From positions 2,273,096-2,337,095 of the forward strand of contig NC_087080.1 in assembly GCF_026151205.1 (NCBI RefSeq): a stretch of 64,000 bases of DNA, written 5' to 3'. The number at the start of each line of letters is the position of its first letter. Positions within the stretch are counted from its first letter, which is position 1. Positions 1-10,824 of the stretch are shown here, piece by piece. The notes under the pieces are model-generated. The model was not told where the DNA came from, did no database searches, and saw only the letters and a list, made by a program, of their open reading frames with translations. The translations under genes and the position numbers were made by a program. The DNA comes from Bolinopsis microptera. Its lineage: Eukaryota > Ctenophora > Tentaculata > Lobata > Bolinopsidae.

Positions 1-60
1 AAAGACTCGATTATTTTTGAATGCAGAAGAAGATAACAATAAAATTGAAATTATTATCAC
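1..60. repeat. Dispersed repeat copy (partner near 12864-12909)
   Basis: The first 50 or so bases match 12864-12909 with few changes, in the same orientation; both share the core attatttttgaatgcag. The copy is cut by the window edge, so its extent and class are unknown. The remaining bases up to 236 are the 3' flank of the minus-strand gene and show no other recognisable feature. Confidence 0.5.
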
Positions 61-236
61 AATATCGATTAACGAGTGTTTGTCTACTGTCGATATTCCC
101 TGTTCATAATACTAAAACTTGAGAGAAGTGTGAGACTACATACATGCAACAAGCAACAGTACATTTATCTGCTGCCTCTTGCTAATAAGTAAGAACTGTC
201 CCCCAAAGAATTGGTACTACAATATTGACTGTTTCT

Positions 237-2695
237 TTAACAAGTTTCAAATTTGGTGTCAGATACGTATGAGAACGATTGCGTGTGATCACCGAAAAAA
301 TCAAGGTTCAGATATGCACCTTTTTGTTGGTGATGTCCATTGATATATCGATGGTAAACCATGTCGATCCTTCCATCACCATTTAGATCAACAAATCTAA
401 CTGAAAGGTCACCATATCCATCTGCAGCAATGTGGAATGGTGGTATGTACTGTGGTGCCGATGTCCAGCCATTTCCATTGTTCAGATATGCACCTTTTTG
501 TTGGTGATGTCCATTGATATATCGATGGTAAACCATGTCGATCTTTCCATCACCATTTAGATCAACAAATCTGGCTGAAAGGTCACCATATCCATCTGCA
601 GCAATGTGGAATGGTGGTATGTACTGTGGTGCCCATGTCCAGCCATTTCCATTGTTCAGATATGCACCTTTTTGTTGGTGATGTCCATTGATATATCGAT
701 GATAAATCATGTCGATCTTTCCATCACCATTTAGATCAATAAATCTGGCTGAAAGGTCACCATATCCATCTGCAGCAATGTGGAATGGTGGTATGTACTG
801 TGGTGCCGATGTCCAGCCATTTCCATTGCTCAGATATGCACCTTTTTGTTGATGATGTCCATTGATATATCGATGGTAAACCATGTCGATCTTTCCATCA
901 CCATTTAGATCAACAAATCTGGCGGAAAGGTCACCATACCCATCTGCAGCAATGTGGAATGGTGGTATGTACTGTGGTGCCCATGTCCAGCCATTTCCAT
1001 TGTTCAGATATGCACCTTTTTGTTGGTGATGTCCATTGATATATCGATGGTAAACCATGTCGATCTTTCCATCGCCATTTAGATCAACAAATCTGGCTGA
1101 AAGGTCACCATATCCATCTGCAGCAATGTGGAATGGTGGTATGTACTGTGGTGCCCATGTCCAGCCATTTCCATTGTTCAGATATGCACCTTTTTGTTGG
1201 TGATGTCCATTGATATATCGATGGTAAACCATGTCGATCTTTCCATCACCATTTAGATCTACAAATCTGGCTGAAAGGTCACCATATCCATCTGCAGCAA
1301 TGTGGAATGGTGGTATGTACTGTGGTGCCCATGTCCAGCCATTTCCATTGTTCAGATATGCACCTTTTTGTTGGTGATGTCCATTGATATATCGATGGTA
1401 AACCATGTCGATCTTTCCATCACCATTTAGATCTACAAATCTGGCTGAAAGGTCACCATATCCATCAGCAGCAATGTGGAATGGTGGTATGTACTGTGGT
1501 GCCCATGTCCAGCCATTCCCATTGTTCAGATATGCACCTTTTTGTTGGTGATGTCCATTGATAAATCGATGGTAAACCATGTCGATCTTTCCATCACCAT
1601 TTAGATCAACAAATCTGGCTCCAAGATCGCCATATCCATCAGCAGCAATGTGGAATGGTGGCGTCATTTGCGAAACTTTTCTCCAGGATGCTGGGACTCC
1701 AGTTATTTCAGATATTTTGGTCCATTGCTGTTCCATCCTTGGTTTAGCTATATTATCGATAAAGTTAGCAACATTATTTCCCTCACCGTTAATGTTCATT
1801 GCAGTACTTATTGCTGCATAACCTGCTGATTCCAAAGCCATTATGTACTGCACAAAGTCTTCCATATCTTGGGTGAAAGATCCGGGATTGTTGATGCTAG
1901 GGAATACAAGCTGGTCTTTGTAAACGGAGATCAAAGATCTCCTTCCAAACAGTCGACCAGTTCCCATCACCAGATCATGCAGACTGAAGAGAACCTGCTC
2001 AAGACCATCAGGTCCATTGTCGAGGACAGCATCAGCCCATTCTTTAGCTTCATCTGTCGTCATTAGGACTAGATTTGCACCTGAAGTACAATACACCACA
2101 TTCCAATGCATTTGGTGCAAAAGGAATCTAAGTCTTTGCACATCGTTTGTGTAGAGAACTGCTCCTTCGTTCCACTCCTGGCCAACCTGCAGCGACTTTA
2201 CTCGCACACTCAGCTCATCCACGGACTCCTGAAGCTTATCCAGTTTCTGGTTTATTTCCTTGAGTTGTGCGAGTTGTTGTTGACCGTTGACTATCCCGTA
2301 GATGAAGGCACCTCCTCCAAAGATGGCACTGAACAGGGGAGAAACTTTGACAGCATTAGTAATGAGGTCAGCTATAGCTCTTTTTTGTACACTCTTTTTA
2401 GAAGCATCCGGCGATTCTTCGTCCCCTTCGTAACGCTGATCTGAAAGGTTTTTTTTTCTATTTCGTTTAAAGATGAATATTATTTGCCTTATACTGAACT
2501 GAAAGTTAACGCGAACGGTCTCTGAAAAAGCGAGATAAGCGTCATTTTATGCTAAATTTAACTATGAATAGTTATCATATGTCTATTTAAACTTAATTCC
2601 TTCTTATTAAAAAACGACGTACTTAGCGAAACTGAGCTAGTCGTCACACATGTCACCAAGAGGCACAGCAAAAGAATTGAGGACTTCAACATCAT
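237..2695 (-). CDS. Secreted protein with eight VCBS/FG-GAP-like calcium-binding repeats
   Basis: I read two exons on the minus strand: 2623-2695 (start ATG at 2695) and 237-2440, with an intron at 2441-2622 (donor GTACGT, acceptor TTTCAG). Phase is kept exactly and gives 758 residues. Exon 1 encodes a typical signal peptide (MMLKSSILLLCLLVTCVTT). Then come a charged stretch, a glycine-rich hydrophobic segment (SAIFGGGAFIYGIV), a short coiled coil, an unrecognised helical region of roughly 180 residues, and eight tandem 58-residue repeats (174 bp each, about 300-1665). Each repeat contains DLNGDGKIDMV, the D-x-N-x-D-G-x-x-D calcium loop of FG-GAP/VCBS and SpvB-type propeller repeats. The protein is probably exported; its role is unknown. 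The ATG follows ACTCACAG, so a further 5' UTR intron is likely. The repeats are nearly identical at DNA level, suggesting recent expansion or gene conversion. Lectin-like, adhesive or toxin-like roles are all open. Confidence 0.8.
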
Positions 2696-3449
2696 CTGTG
2701 AGTAAAATTATGAATGGTTTTTACTTATTGGTAGGTATAAAGTATGGCAATTTATATTATGGACAGTGCTTCAGCATACAAATGTTCGAAAAATACATTT
2801 GATACACTATCAATGGTTTCGCACAATTTATTCTTTGATCTTACAGAATACAAAGCTCGTCAATTTTGAGTTGCCCAAACCGACTGTTTGGTTTACTATA
2901 AATGCAGACAATAAGCAAAATGCTGCACAAAAAGTGTAAATTGTACATCCCACTGAACTTCAAAAGTTTGTAAAAAACAAGAAAGTAATGTTAATTTGCT
3001 GTTTAAAGAAAATGAAAAAAATTTAATCGACAGTTCGCATTTCAAAGTTTCAAAGTTTTCTGAAAATGAAAAATCTCCAGTTATGATGATTCTGTCGTAA
3101 TGCTCAGCACCTGTTAATATACAGCTGTGGACACGTGACACAGGGTAATGAAGAGTTGGATTCCTTTATTAATAAACCTAATTAAGCTGATAAGCTGAGT
3201 TAGCGTTTTATCAGCTGATTCCTTGGCGGTTCAAGTTATATGTTTTAGATGTCAGTGTCCTATTAGATACAATTTTTCATCAAGGACATCAGATTTAATT
3301 AACTCCGGAAATTGTATCCACCAAATTTAAATTTTTCCAGTCAAACAACAAGCAACAGTTTGGCTGAGCCAATGTCTTATCGGCCTTCTAATTTTAAGTC
3401 CCGTCCAACAGATAACACGGAAACGATAAAGGTGTCTTTTCTACAAATG
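2696..3449. other. Intergenic stretch, no gene seen
   Basis: AT-rich sequence upstream of the minus-strand secreted gene. It should hold that gene's promoter and any 5' UTR exon. No coding run with splice sites or convincing repeat was found. Confidence 0.4.
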
Positions 3450-3455
3450 GTAGAC
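3450..3455. repeat. Target-site duplication GTAGAC, left
   Basis: GTAGAC directly abuts the left inverted repeat, and the same six bases directly follow the right one (12067-12072). A 6-bp duplication is the size made by Polinton/Maverick integration. Confidence 0.75.
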
Positions 3456-3617
3456 AGTAGTATACAATATGGCCCCGCTGTATCACCTAAAAGTTAGGCA
3501 CCATTTACCTAATTTCCTTATATGGTAGTGTCACATAATCAATAATAATTTGTCGGCCGGGTGGTGTAGCGGTAACACAATTGCCTCCCAAGCAGAAGAT
3601 CCAGGTTCGAATCCGGT
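3456..3617 (+). repeat. Left terminal inverted repeat (162 bp)
   Basis: Identical to the reverse complement of 11905-12066 over its whole length. The outer end starts AGTAGTATACAATATGG. The inner third is tRNA-like with A- and B-box sequences. Identity stops abruptly after the T-arm sequence AATCCGGT. Confidence 0.9.
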
Positions 3618-3631
3618 CGAGAGCTGGCTAC
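3559..3631 (+). other. tRNA-Gly(CCC)-like sequence spanning the inner end of the left TIR
   Basis: The D arm folds perfectly (GTGT/ACAC around AGCGGTA). The anticodon loop would be CTCCCAA, giving anticodon CCC. The T loop TTCGAAT sits in a B box GGTTCGAATCC, and TGGTGTAGCGG fits an A box. The acceptor stem does not pair and the T stem has mismatches, so this is not a working tRNA. It is better seen as a tRNA-derived sequence with an intact-looking internal Pol III promoter. An inverted copy of its first part lies in the right TIR. Confidence 0.6.
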
Positions 3632-4429
3632 CATCAATCTAACCAGATTCAACTAATTAACTCAGCCTAAAACAATAGATGCAGCAATATTCCTCTATGC
3701 AACAAGATATTATTACATAACTGCAAATGGTTATGACAGTTACAAGAGTGTACAGTAGGTGAAAACATAACTGTGCAATGTACACGTCATAATTGTTATT
3801 AGGAAAGGCACCAAATTCATTGGTAACATGATACACCATAATAACATTGCAATATATGTTTGTAAATATCACTGTAATTGAATCAATTTGGGCCCCTCTG
3901 TGGCGTACACCTGTAATTATCAGACAGTTAATCGGAACATCCAGTGTTCAAATCTGTGTCAAGCTACTCTTACAAAACTCAAAAAAAAGCAATCAAAATT
4001 TACTGTGATAAGGCTGATGTTGACGGCTCGGTTAGAGAGATCTTAGTCTATCTCCAGTGCCATGAGTCAGCTATATCGCAGTTCGGGGTTGACTCCCGTG
4101 AAAAACCGGAATTAGGAGAGCGTTCTCTCCATCCAAATGTATGTGGGAACTCCCACTAAATTGAGAAATGTAAGATGTAGTAGGCAGTGATCAATATAAA
4201 GATATAGGCGAATTCGAACCCGGCTTACAATCTAATAGCCTTGCACTGCAGTATGACCATTAATCTAACTGAGTAATGTAAGATGCATGTAGTTTGAACT
4301 AGTACCAAGTCAATTTGCAAATGTTAAGCACTGTCAGTAATTAAGCGAGCTTTTTTTTAATAATTTGTTTATAGGATAATTATTGTTCGTCAATTGCATA
4401 CATTTTGTTATAGTACAAAATTCTGATTC
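3632..4429. other. Element interior with further tRNA-like remnants
   Basis: No open reading frame of note. Three more stretches resemble tRNA or SINE heads: around 3897-3970 (TTCAAAT T-loop-like), around 4030-4110 (GGGGTTGACTCCCG, B-box-like), and on the minus strand around 4205-4290 (GGGTTCGAATTC). None folds well enough to call a tRNA. They may be decayed SINE pieces collected near the terminus. Confidence 0.35.
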
Positions 4430-5040
4430 AAGTACAAAATCCTGATTTACACTTGACACTTTCAGTAATAGTAGATTTTTCTAAAGTGGGCTATATAAGG
4501 GGAGTGAGACCTTCGTAAGCTCATTACTCAAACTGCACTTTTCGTTACGTTTGATTTTACATGCTCTCCCTGCGATTTTGATGTGATCAAGTACAAAATC
4601 CTGATTTACACTTGATCTTTTCAGTAATAGTTGATTTTTCTGAAGTCGGCTATATAAGGGGAGTGAGACCTTCATCAGCTCATTTCTCAAACTGCACTTT
4701 TCGTTACGTTTGATTTTACCTGCTCTCTTTGCTGTTTTTGAACTGGTCAAGGACAAAATCCTGATTTACACTTGATCTTTTTCAGTAATAGTTGATTTTT
4801 CTGCAATCGGCTATATAAGGGGAGTGAGACCTTCATCAGCTCATTTCTCAAACTGCACTTTTCGTTACGTTTGATTTTACCTGCTCTCTTTGCTGTTTTT
4901 GAACTGGTCAAGGACAAAATCCTGATTTACACTTGATCTTTTCAGTAATAGTTGATTTTTCTGCAATCGGCTATATAAGGGGAGTGAGACCTTCATCAGC
5001 TCATTTCTCAAACTGCATTTTTCGTTACGTTTGATTTTCT
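4430..5040 (+). promoter_or_regulatory. Four tandem copies of the polymerase promoter/leader (about 160 bp each)
   Basis: A unit of about 160 bp is repeated four times. Each copy has a TATA box in the context GGCTATATAAGGGGAGTGAG (TATA starting near 4492, 4651, 4812 and 4972), followed by an initiator-like TCAGCTCATT (TCATTACTC in the first copy) and an AT-rich leader. Only the last copy runs into the polymerase start codon, about 84 bp downstream of its TATA box. The upstream copies could fire and give longer leaders. The third and fourth copies are almost identical and the first has diverged most. Open stretches on the opposite strand come from the repeat and are not genes. Confidence 0.75.
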
Positions 5041-5055
5041 GTGCTCTCGACAGAA

Positions 5056-8000
5056 ATGAAGAGAAGATTTTCAGCAAAAAGCCAACATGGCAAACATCAA
5101 GTTGAAGAGTGTCCGGTATGTTTCAAGAGGATGAGGGCTGATAATCTAAAACATCATCTTCCGACACACAACAGCAAAGAAACCTGCAACAGCTGTAAAA
5201 AGTTGTTTCGCTCGGACAAATTGGCAAGGCATGAGCTTCTGTGTCGCTTTCAGATCGATGAATCTTTATGCAATCGCTTCTCTGGGATTCATGAACATCT
5301 GGACAATGATGAGCACTGTAGTTCAGTTTCGGGGTACTTTAAGTCCTTTGATCTCAGCATTGCGAAAAGTTCAGATTATGATACAATTCTTTTGGAGTCA
5401 TGCTCTGCAGCTAAGCAAAAGATTATCCAAATTTTACAGTCACATCCTGTTAAAGCACAGCTAGTCATTTCCCTATCATTCCACAAGCATGTCAATGGAG
5501 AAGAGGGTCAATCTGAAAAGGTTTTCAGGTCAATTTGTGAACCCTTACTACTAGGAGACAATGTTGATGACTTTCTGTCACGTGCTAAGAGCTATATTCG
5601 GCATGGAATTGACACCTACGAACGATTGGGAAGTGGTTGGATTTTTGACGAATTGCAATGGGCACATATCGAAATTGCAAAATACTCTCCACTTTCTGCT
5701 TCAGGCAACGTTTCCATTCCGGAGAAGCTAAGTAAAATGAGATCAGTTCTAAACATTAAGTCCTCAGACAATAAATGCTTCTTGTATTGCCTTTTGGCAA
5801 AGCTCTATCCTGCAACAGGCTCCAATATTGATAGACACACAAAGTATCTGTCTCACATCGGGAAGATAAATATGGGTACGGTTCAATTCCCAGTAAAGAT
5901 CAAAGATATAGCAAAAGTTGAGGAGTTGAATAAGGTCTCAATTTCTGTTTTCCAGTGGTGTGTTGAGGAAGAATGTGTTTTGCCGTTAAAACATGGCAGT
6001 GAAATTGGCGAACCAGTTGACCTACTCTACTTGGAAAATGAAGGATTTGCTCATTATTTACTGATCAAAGATTTTAACGCATTCATGAGACATCGCACTA
6101 AGCATCATCACACGATGTTTTACTGCCGAAAATGTATGCATGGTTTTGTATCTTCACAGAACCATGAGACTCACTACCAAAACTGTAAACAAGGAATTAA
6201 TCAGTTAGTCAAGATGCCGGATCCAGGATTTATTGAGTTTAAGGCATTACATAAGCAAGACAAAAAACTGTTTACAGTTTACTTTGATTTTGAATGTCTA
6301 ACTGTACCTTACAGTACCTGCAGTAAAAAAGATACCTCGAGCTACACAGAAAAGTATCAAAAACATGTACCTTGCAGCTTTTGCATCGTTACTGTGTCAG
6401 AGTTTTCGGAATACAACTCGGAAGTGATCACTTTTAGCCATGAAAATCCAAATGTTGTGACTGAAGAATTCATATCACAGCTAGCTAACATACATGATAA
6501 AATGATGAAATGCTATGAAAAGAACCAACATTCAATAGATATGACGCCCGAGGATGAAGTGAAGTTTAAGAGTGCAACAATCTGTCACATTTGTAACAGA
6601 AAATTGAACTGGGAATCTGAAAAAAATTACCCAGTTCGAGATCATGACCACTTGCAGAAAAAGAATAACTTCAGAGGTGCAGCATGCAATTCCTGCAACA
6701 TAAACTATTTCAACAGAACTAAAAAAGTTCCAGCATTTGCACATAACCTAAAAGGATATGATCTCAACCTCTTCCTACTAGATTTGACAAAACGAGTCGA
6801 GAGATTGGATGTAATCCCTGAGACACTTGAAAAGTTCAAAGCTGTTTTTACTGACAACTTTATTTTCTTGGACAGCTTTGCATTTCTTTCTACTTCCCTT
6901 GATAGATTGGCATCAAATATGAAAAAGTCAGGTGTCGAAAAGTTCAAGCAATTAAAAGAAGAGTTCCCAGAAAACTACGAACTTTTGTCAGAAAAAGGCG
7001 TATATTTCTTTGACTATGCTTCATCTTTCTCAGTTTTCTCGGAGAAGAACCTACCACCCAAGCAAGCGTTTTACAGTAAACTGAGGGAAGAAGACATCTC
7101 AGATGCTGACTACACTCGAGCTCAAGATGTCTACAAAACCATGAACTGTCAATCTTTGCTCGATTACATGGAGATTTATGTAAAAACAGATGCTCTCATA
7201 TTATGTGATGTATTTGAGAGTTTTAGAAAACTTTGCTTGGACTACTATGGCCTAGACTGTTGTCACTATATGAGTTTGCCAGGATTTTCTTGGGATGCGA
7301 TGCTGAAGATGACAAATGTGAATATCGAGTACATGACTGACATTGACATGTACACCTTCATTGAGAAGAATCTGCGAGGAGGAGTCACTACGGTTAACCA
7401 TCGTCATTTCAAAGCCAACAACCCTTATTTGGACGACCATGACACAACAAAGCCTACATCATTCATCCATTATGTTGATGCAAATAACCTTTATGGAAAG
7501 TCAATGTCGTACAAGTTGCCATATAAGAATTTTAGATGGCTAGACAGGGATGAAATAGATCTACTTGACACTTCCAAGATAGACCCAGAAGGGGAAACAT
7601 GCTATATTTTGGATATTGATCTGCACTATCCAGCGTTTCTTCATGACTACCACAATGATTACCCCCTCGCTGTGGAGAGCAAAATGACCGAAGAACATCA
7701 ATTGTCGCCCTTCAACAAAAAGTTTCTGGAACTGCACAGTGAAAAATTTAAAGCCTCACGCAAACTTGTTCCTGATTTGAAAGATAAGAAACATTTTGTA
7801 TGCTCCCTTAAAACCCTTCAGTTATGCGTAAACAAAGGGCTTGAAGTTGAAAAGATTCATCGGGTTTTAGCCGCAGACCAAACAGATTTTGTGACTCCGT
7901 ACATTGAATTCAACTCCACAAAAAGACAAAATGCACAATCGGATTTTGAGAAAGACTTCTTTAAGCTTGCCAATAACTCCATTTACGGAAAGTTTATTGA

Positions 8001-8796
8001 AAGTCTCAGAAATCGCACAAATGTTGAGATAGTGAAAGATCAAAAATCTGCAAAACGTCTTACTTCTAAACCACAGTTCATTGGTTTTCACATGCTGGAT
8101 GACCAAACAACTGTTGTACAATCAGTAAAACGCAATTTAGTCCTGAACAAACCCATAGCTTGTGGATTTATTGTATTGGAAAATGCGAAAAACATCATGG
8201 GGGAATTCTGGTATGATGTTCTCAAACCAAAATATGGAAACGACATCAAACTTATCCTTAGTGATACCGACAGCTTCATTTATGGTGTTTTCACCAGGGA
8301 TGGATATGAAGATTTGTACAGAATGCGGAACCTAATGGATTTGTCTGGCTATCTAAACGGTACACCGCTGGCAGGATTTCATGACCCTGCAAACAAAAAG
8401 GTTCCAGGGAAGTTCTCTGATGAAAAGCCGACTGAAATAATCAGCGAAGTTATTGCATTAAAGCCTAAAATGTACTCGGTCGTAACCAAAAAGCTGTTGT
8501 TCAAGTGTGAAAAAGCTCATGATTGCACATCATCTTGTTCCATCGGTCATTCGGTGACTGCAAAAGGGATCGCTAAAACAGCCCAAAGAAAGATCCGCCA
8601 CGAAGACTATAGAAGAGTTTTGAACACTCAATGCACTACAATAACAAAGTCTCAAACAATTCGCACTTTTGGCAATAAAATTTATAGTATTGTTGTGCAA
8701 AAGCGTGGACTATCAGGATTCGACGACAAAAAGTTTATATTAGACGATGGAATCAGTACATTAAGTTATGGACATAAACAACTATTTAAAAATTGA
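5056..8796 (+). CDS. Protein-primed family B DNA polymerase (Polinton type) with internal endonuclease-VII-like finger
   Basis: This is a 1246-residue protein from the first ATG, at 5056. The N-terminus has two CxxC...H zinc-finger-like motifs (residues ~19-65). Family B proofreading motifs follow: Exo I DFE (411-413), Exo II HNLKGYD (563-569), Exo III YxxxD (708-712). Polymerase motifs are A, YVDANNLYG (806-814); B, KLANNSIYGK (970-979); C, SDTDS with D1070 and D1072; and KPKMY (1136-1140). DANNLYG marks the protein-primed branch found in Polintons, adintovirus-like elements and linear plasmids. Between Exo I and Exo II lies a His-Me finger resembling recombination endonuclease VII: C510-x2-C513, DHDH (529-532), C544-x2-C547-N. 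All catalytic residues are present and the frame is unbroken, so the enzyme may be active. It would copy the element in the nucleus from a protein primer. Transcription should start from the TATA box at 4972-4979. An AATAAA lies near 9021. Confidence 0.9.
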   Translation: MKRRFSAKSQHGKHQVEECPVCFKRMRADNLKHHLPTHNSKETCNSCKKLFRSDKLARHELLCRFQIDESLCNRFSGIHEHLDNDEHCSSVSGYFKSFDLSIAKSSDYDTILLESCSAAKQKIIQILQSHPVKAQLVISLSFHKHVNGEEGQSEKVFRSICEPLLLGDNVDDFLSRAKSYIRHGIDTYERLGSGWIFDELQWAHIEIAKYSPLSASGNVSIPEKLSKMRSVLNIKSSDNKCFLYCLLAKLYPATGSNIDRHTKYLSHIGKINMGTVQFPVKIKDIAKVEELNKVSISVFQWCVEEECVLPLKHGSEIGEPVDLLYLENEGFAHYLLIKDFNAFMRHRTKHHHTMFYCRKCMHGFVSSQNHETHYQNCKQGINQLVKMPDPGFIEFKALHKQDKKLFTVYFDFECLTVPYSTCSKKDTSSYTEKYQKHVPCSFCIVTVSEFSEYNSEVITFSHENPNVVTEEFISQLANIHDKMMKCYEKNQHSIDMTPEDEVKFKSATICHICNRKLNWESEKNYPVRDHDHLQKKNNFRGAACNSCNINYFNRTKKVPAFAHNLKGYDLNLFLLDLTKRVERLDVIPETLEKFKAVFTDNFIFLDSFAFLSTSLDRLASNMKKSGVEKFKQLKEEFPENYELLSEKGVYFFDYASSFSVFSEKNLPPKQAFYSKLREEDISDADYTRAQDVYKTMNCQSLLDYMEIYVKTDALILCDVFESFRKLCLDYYGLDCCHYMSLPGFSWDAMLKMTNVNIEYMTDIDMYTFIEKNLRGGVTTVNHRHFKANNPYLDDHDTTKPTSFIHYVDANNLYGKSMSYKLPYKNFRWLDRDEIDLLDTSKIDPEGETCYILDIDLHYPAFLHDYHNDYPLAVESKMTEEHQLSPFNKKFLELHSEKFKASRKLVPDLKDKKHFVCSLKTLQLCVNKGLEVEKIHRVLAADQTDFVTPYIEFNSTKRQNAQSDFEKDFFKLANNSIYGKFIESLRNRTNVEIVKDQKSAKRLTSKPQFIGFHMLDDQTTVVQSVKRNLVLNKPIACGFIVLENAKNIMGEFWYDVLKPKYGNDIKLILSDTDSFIYGVFTRDGYEDLYRMRNLMDLSGYLNGTPLAGFHDPANKKVPGKFSDEKPTEIISEVIALKPKMYSVVTKKLLFKCEKAHDCTSSCSIGHSVTAKGIAKTAQRKIRHEDYRRVLNTQCTTITKSQTIRTFGNKIYSIVVQKRGLSGFDDKKFILDDGISTLSYGHKQLFKN

Positions 8797-9079
8797 TTTT
8801 CTGATTTAGAACATTTGATTTGATTTGTTTTTCATGTCTGATTACGGAAAAATGTAATGATTAAATCAAATATTTTTGATACTGACTTTTTGAATCTTGA
8901 TAACATTACCAATTGTTGTAACAAATTTTCATTTGTCACATTTTTGAATGTATGTGTCTTGATTGTATTCCAAATTACTTATAATCGCCTAATCAAATCA
9001 GTAGAACCATAAAAATCATGAATAAATTACAATAGAATTTGTAATAATAGATTTTTTTTTTAAATTTCAAAAACGATAT

Positions 9080-10570
9080 GATACATAATGATATAAAAAC
9101 TAAATAATGATGCCTTAAATGATATGCAATGATATCTGAAATGATAAATAATGATACATAATGATACATAATGATACATAATGATACATAATGATACATA
9201 ATGATGCATAATGATACATAATGATACATAATGATACATAATGATACATAATGATACATAATGATACATAATGATACATAATGATACATAATGATACATA
9301 ATTTTACACAATGATACATAATGATATCTAAAATAATACATAATGATACATAATGATACATAATGATATCTAAAATGATATCTAAAATGATACATAATGA
9401 TACATAATGATATCTAAAATGATACATAATGATTAATGATACATAATTATATCTAAAATGATACACGATGATACATAATGATATCTAAAATGATACACAA
9501 TGATACATGATGATATTTAAAATGATACATAATTATACATAATGATACATAATGATACATAATGATACATAATGATATATCATGATACATAATGATATCT
9601 AAAATGATACATAATGATATCTAAAATGATATCTAAAAATGATATCTTTAAAATGATATCTAAAATGATACACAATGATACATAATGATATCTAAAATGA
9701 TACATAATGATACATAATGATACATAATGATACATAATGATATCTAAAATGATAATGATACATAATGATACATAATTATATCTAAAATGATACCCAATAA
9801 TACTTAATGATATCTAAAATGATACCCAATAATACTTAATGATATCTAAAATGATACATAATGATACATAATGTTATCTAAAATGGTACCCAATGTTATC
9901 TAAAATGATACCCAATGATATCTAAAATGATACATAATGATACATAATGATATCTAAAATGATACATAATGATACATAATGATATCTAAAATGATACACA
10001 ATGATACATAATGATATCTAAAATGATACACAATGATACATAATGATATCTAAAATGATACATAATGATACACAATGATATCTAAAATGATACAAAATGA
10101 TACAAAAATGATACATAATGATACATAATGATACATAATGATACATAATGATATCTAAAATGATACATAATGATACATAATGATATCTAAAATGATATCT
10201 AAAATGATATCTAAAATGATATCTAAAATGATATCTAAAATGATATCTAAAATGATACACAATGATACATAATGATATCTAAAATGATATCTAAAATGAT
10301 ATCTAAAATGATATCTAAAATGATATCTAAAATGATACACAATGATACATAATGATATCTAAAATGATAGCTGAAATGATATAATGATAACTAAAATGAT
10401 ATAATGATAGCTGAAATGATATAATGATAACTAAAATGATACATATGATATAATGATATCTAAAATGATATAATGATAGCTGAAATGATATAATGATAAC
10501 TAAAATGATATAATGATAGCTGAAATGATATAATGATAACTAAAATGATACATATGATATATAATGATAC
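9080..10570. repeat. 1.5-kb minisatellite, ATGATACATA / ATGATATCTAAA units
   Basis: A long array mixes a 10-bp unit (atgatacata) and a 12-bp unit (atgatatctaaa), with rarer variants such as atgatagctgaa and atgataacta towards the right end. It lies entirely inside the Polinton-like element between its two genes. Long open runs on the minus strand arise only because the unit lacks stops in some frames; they are not genes. Confidence 0.9.
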
Positions 10571-10734
10571 TCTCCGTCTGACTAGTTGATGTAGAATTTG
10601 ACTTTATTCCCCTTCTCCTGTCTGGTGCGTTCCCCACTGGGAAGTATTCCTACATGTTGCAGCGTCAGCTGTATATTGCTTCATTATATGATTGCAAAAA
10701 GATACATCTAAAAATTGAAATTTCCAAAATTGTG

Positions 10735-10742
10735 TATAAATA
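10735..10742 (+). promoter_or_regulatory. TATA box of the C2H2 gene
   Basis: TATAAATA lies 90 bp upstream of the ATG at 10825, with an initiator-like TCAGCATCATTT shortly downstream that resembles the TCAGCTCATTT after the polymerase TATA boxes. The two genes of the element may share core promoter design. Confidence 0.5.
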
Positions 10743-10824
10743 CAATAGAATCAGCATCATTTCCACTTTGTGCCCCTAGCATACGCATCAATTTTGCTAC
10801 TCTGACACTTTAATTGGAATCATC

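Noticed and set aside
3559-3631. A functional tRNA-Gly gene
   Set aside because: The acceptor stem does not pair and the T stem has mismatches.
4481-5077. Minus-strand frames in the promoter repeats
   Set aside because: Repeated only because the promoter unit is duplicated; they contain the TATA boxes on the other strand and match no family.
8993-10340. Minus-strand YHFRYH/IMYHYVS-type frames
   Set aside because: Translation of the minisatellite.
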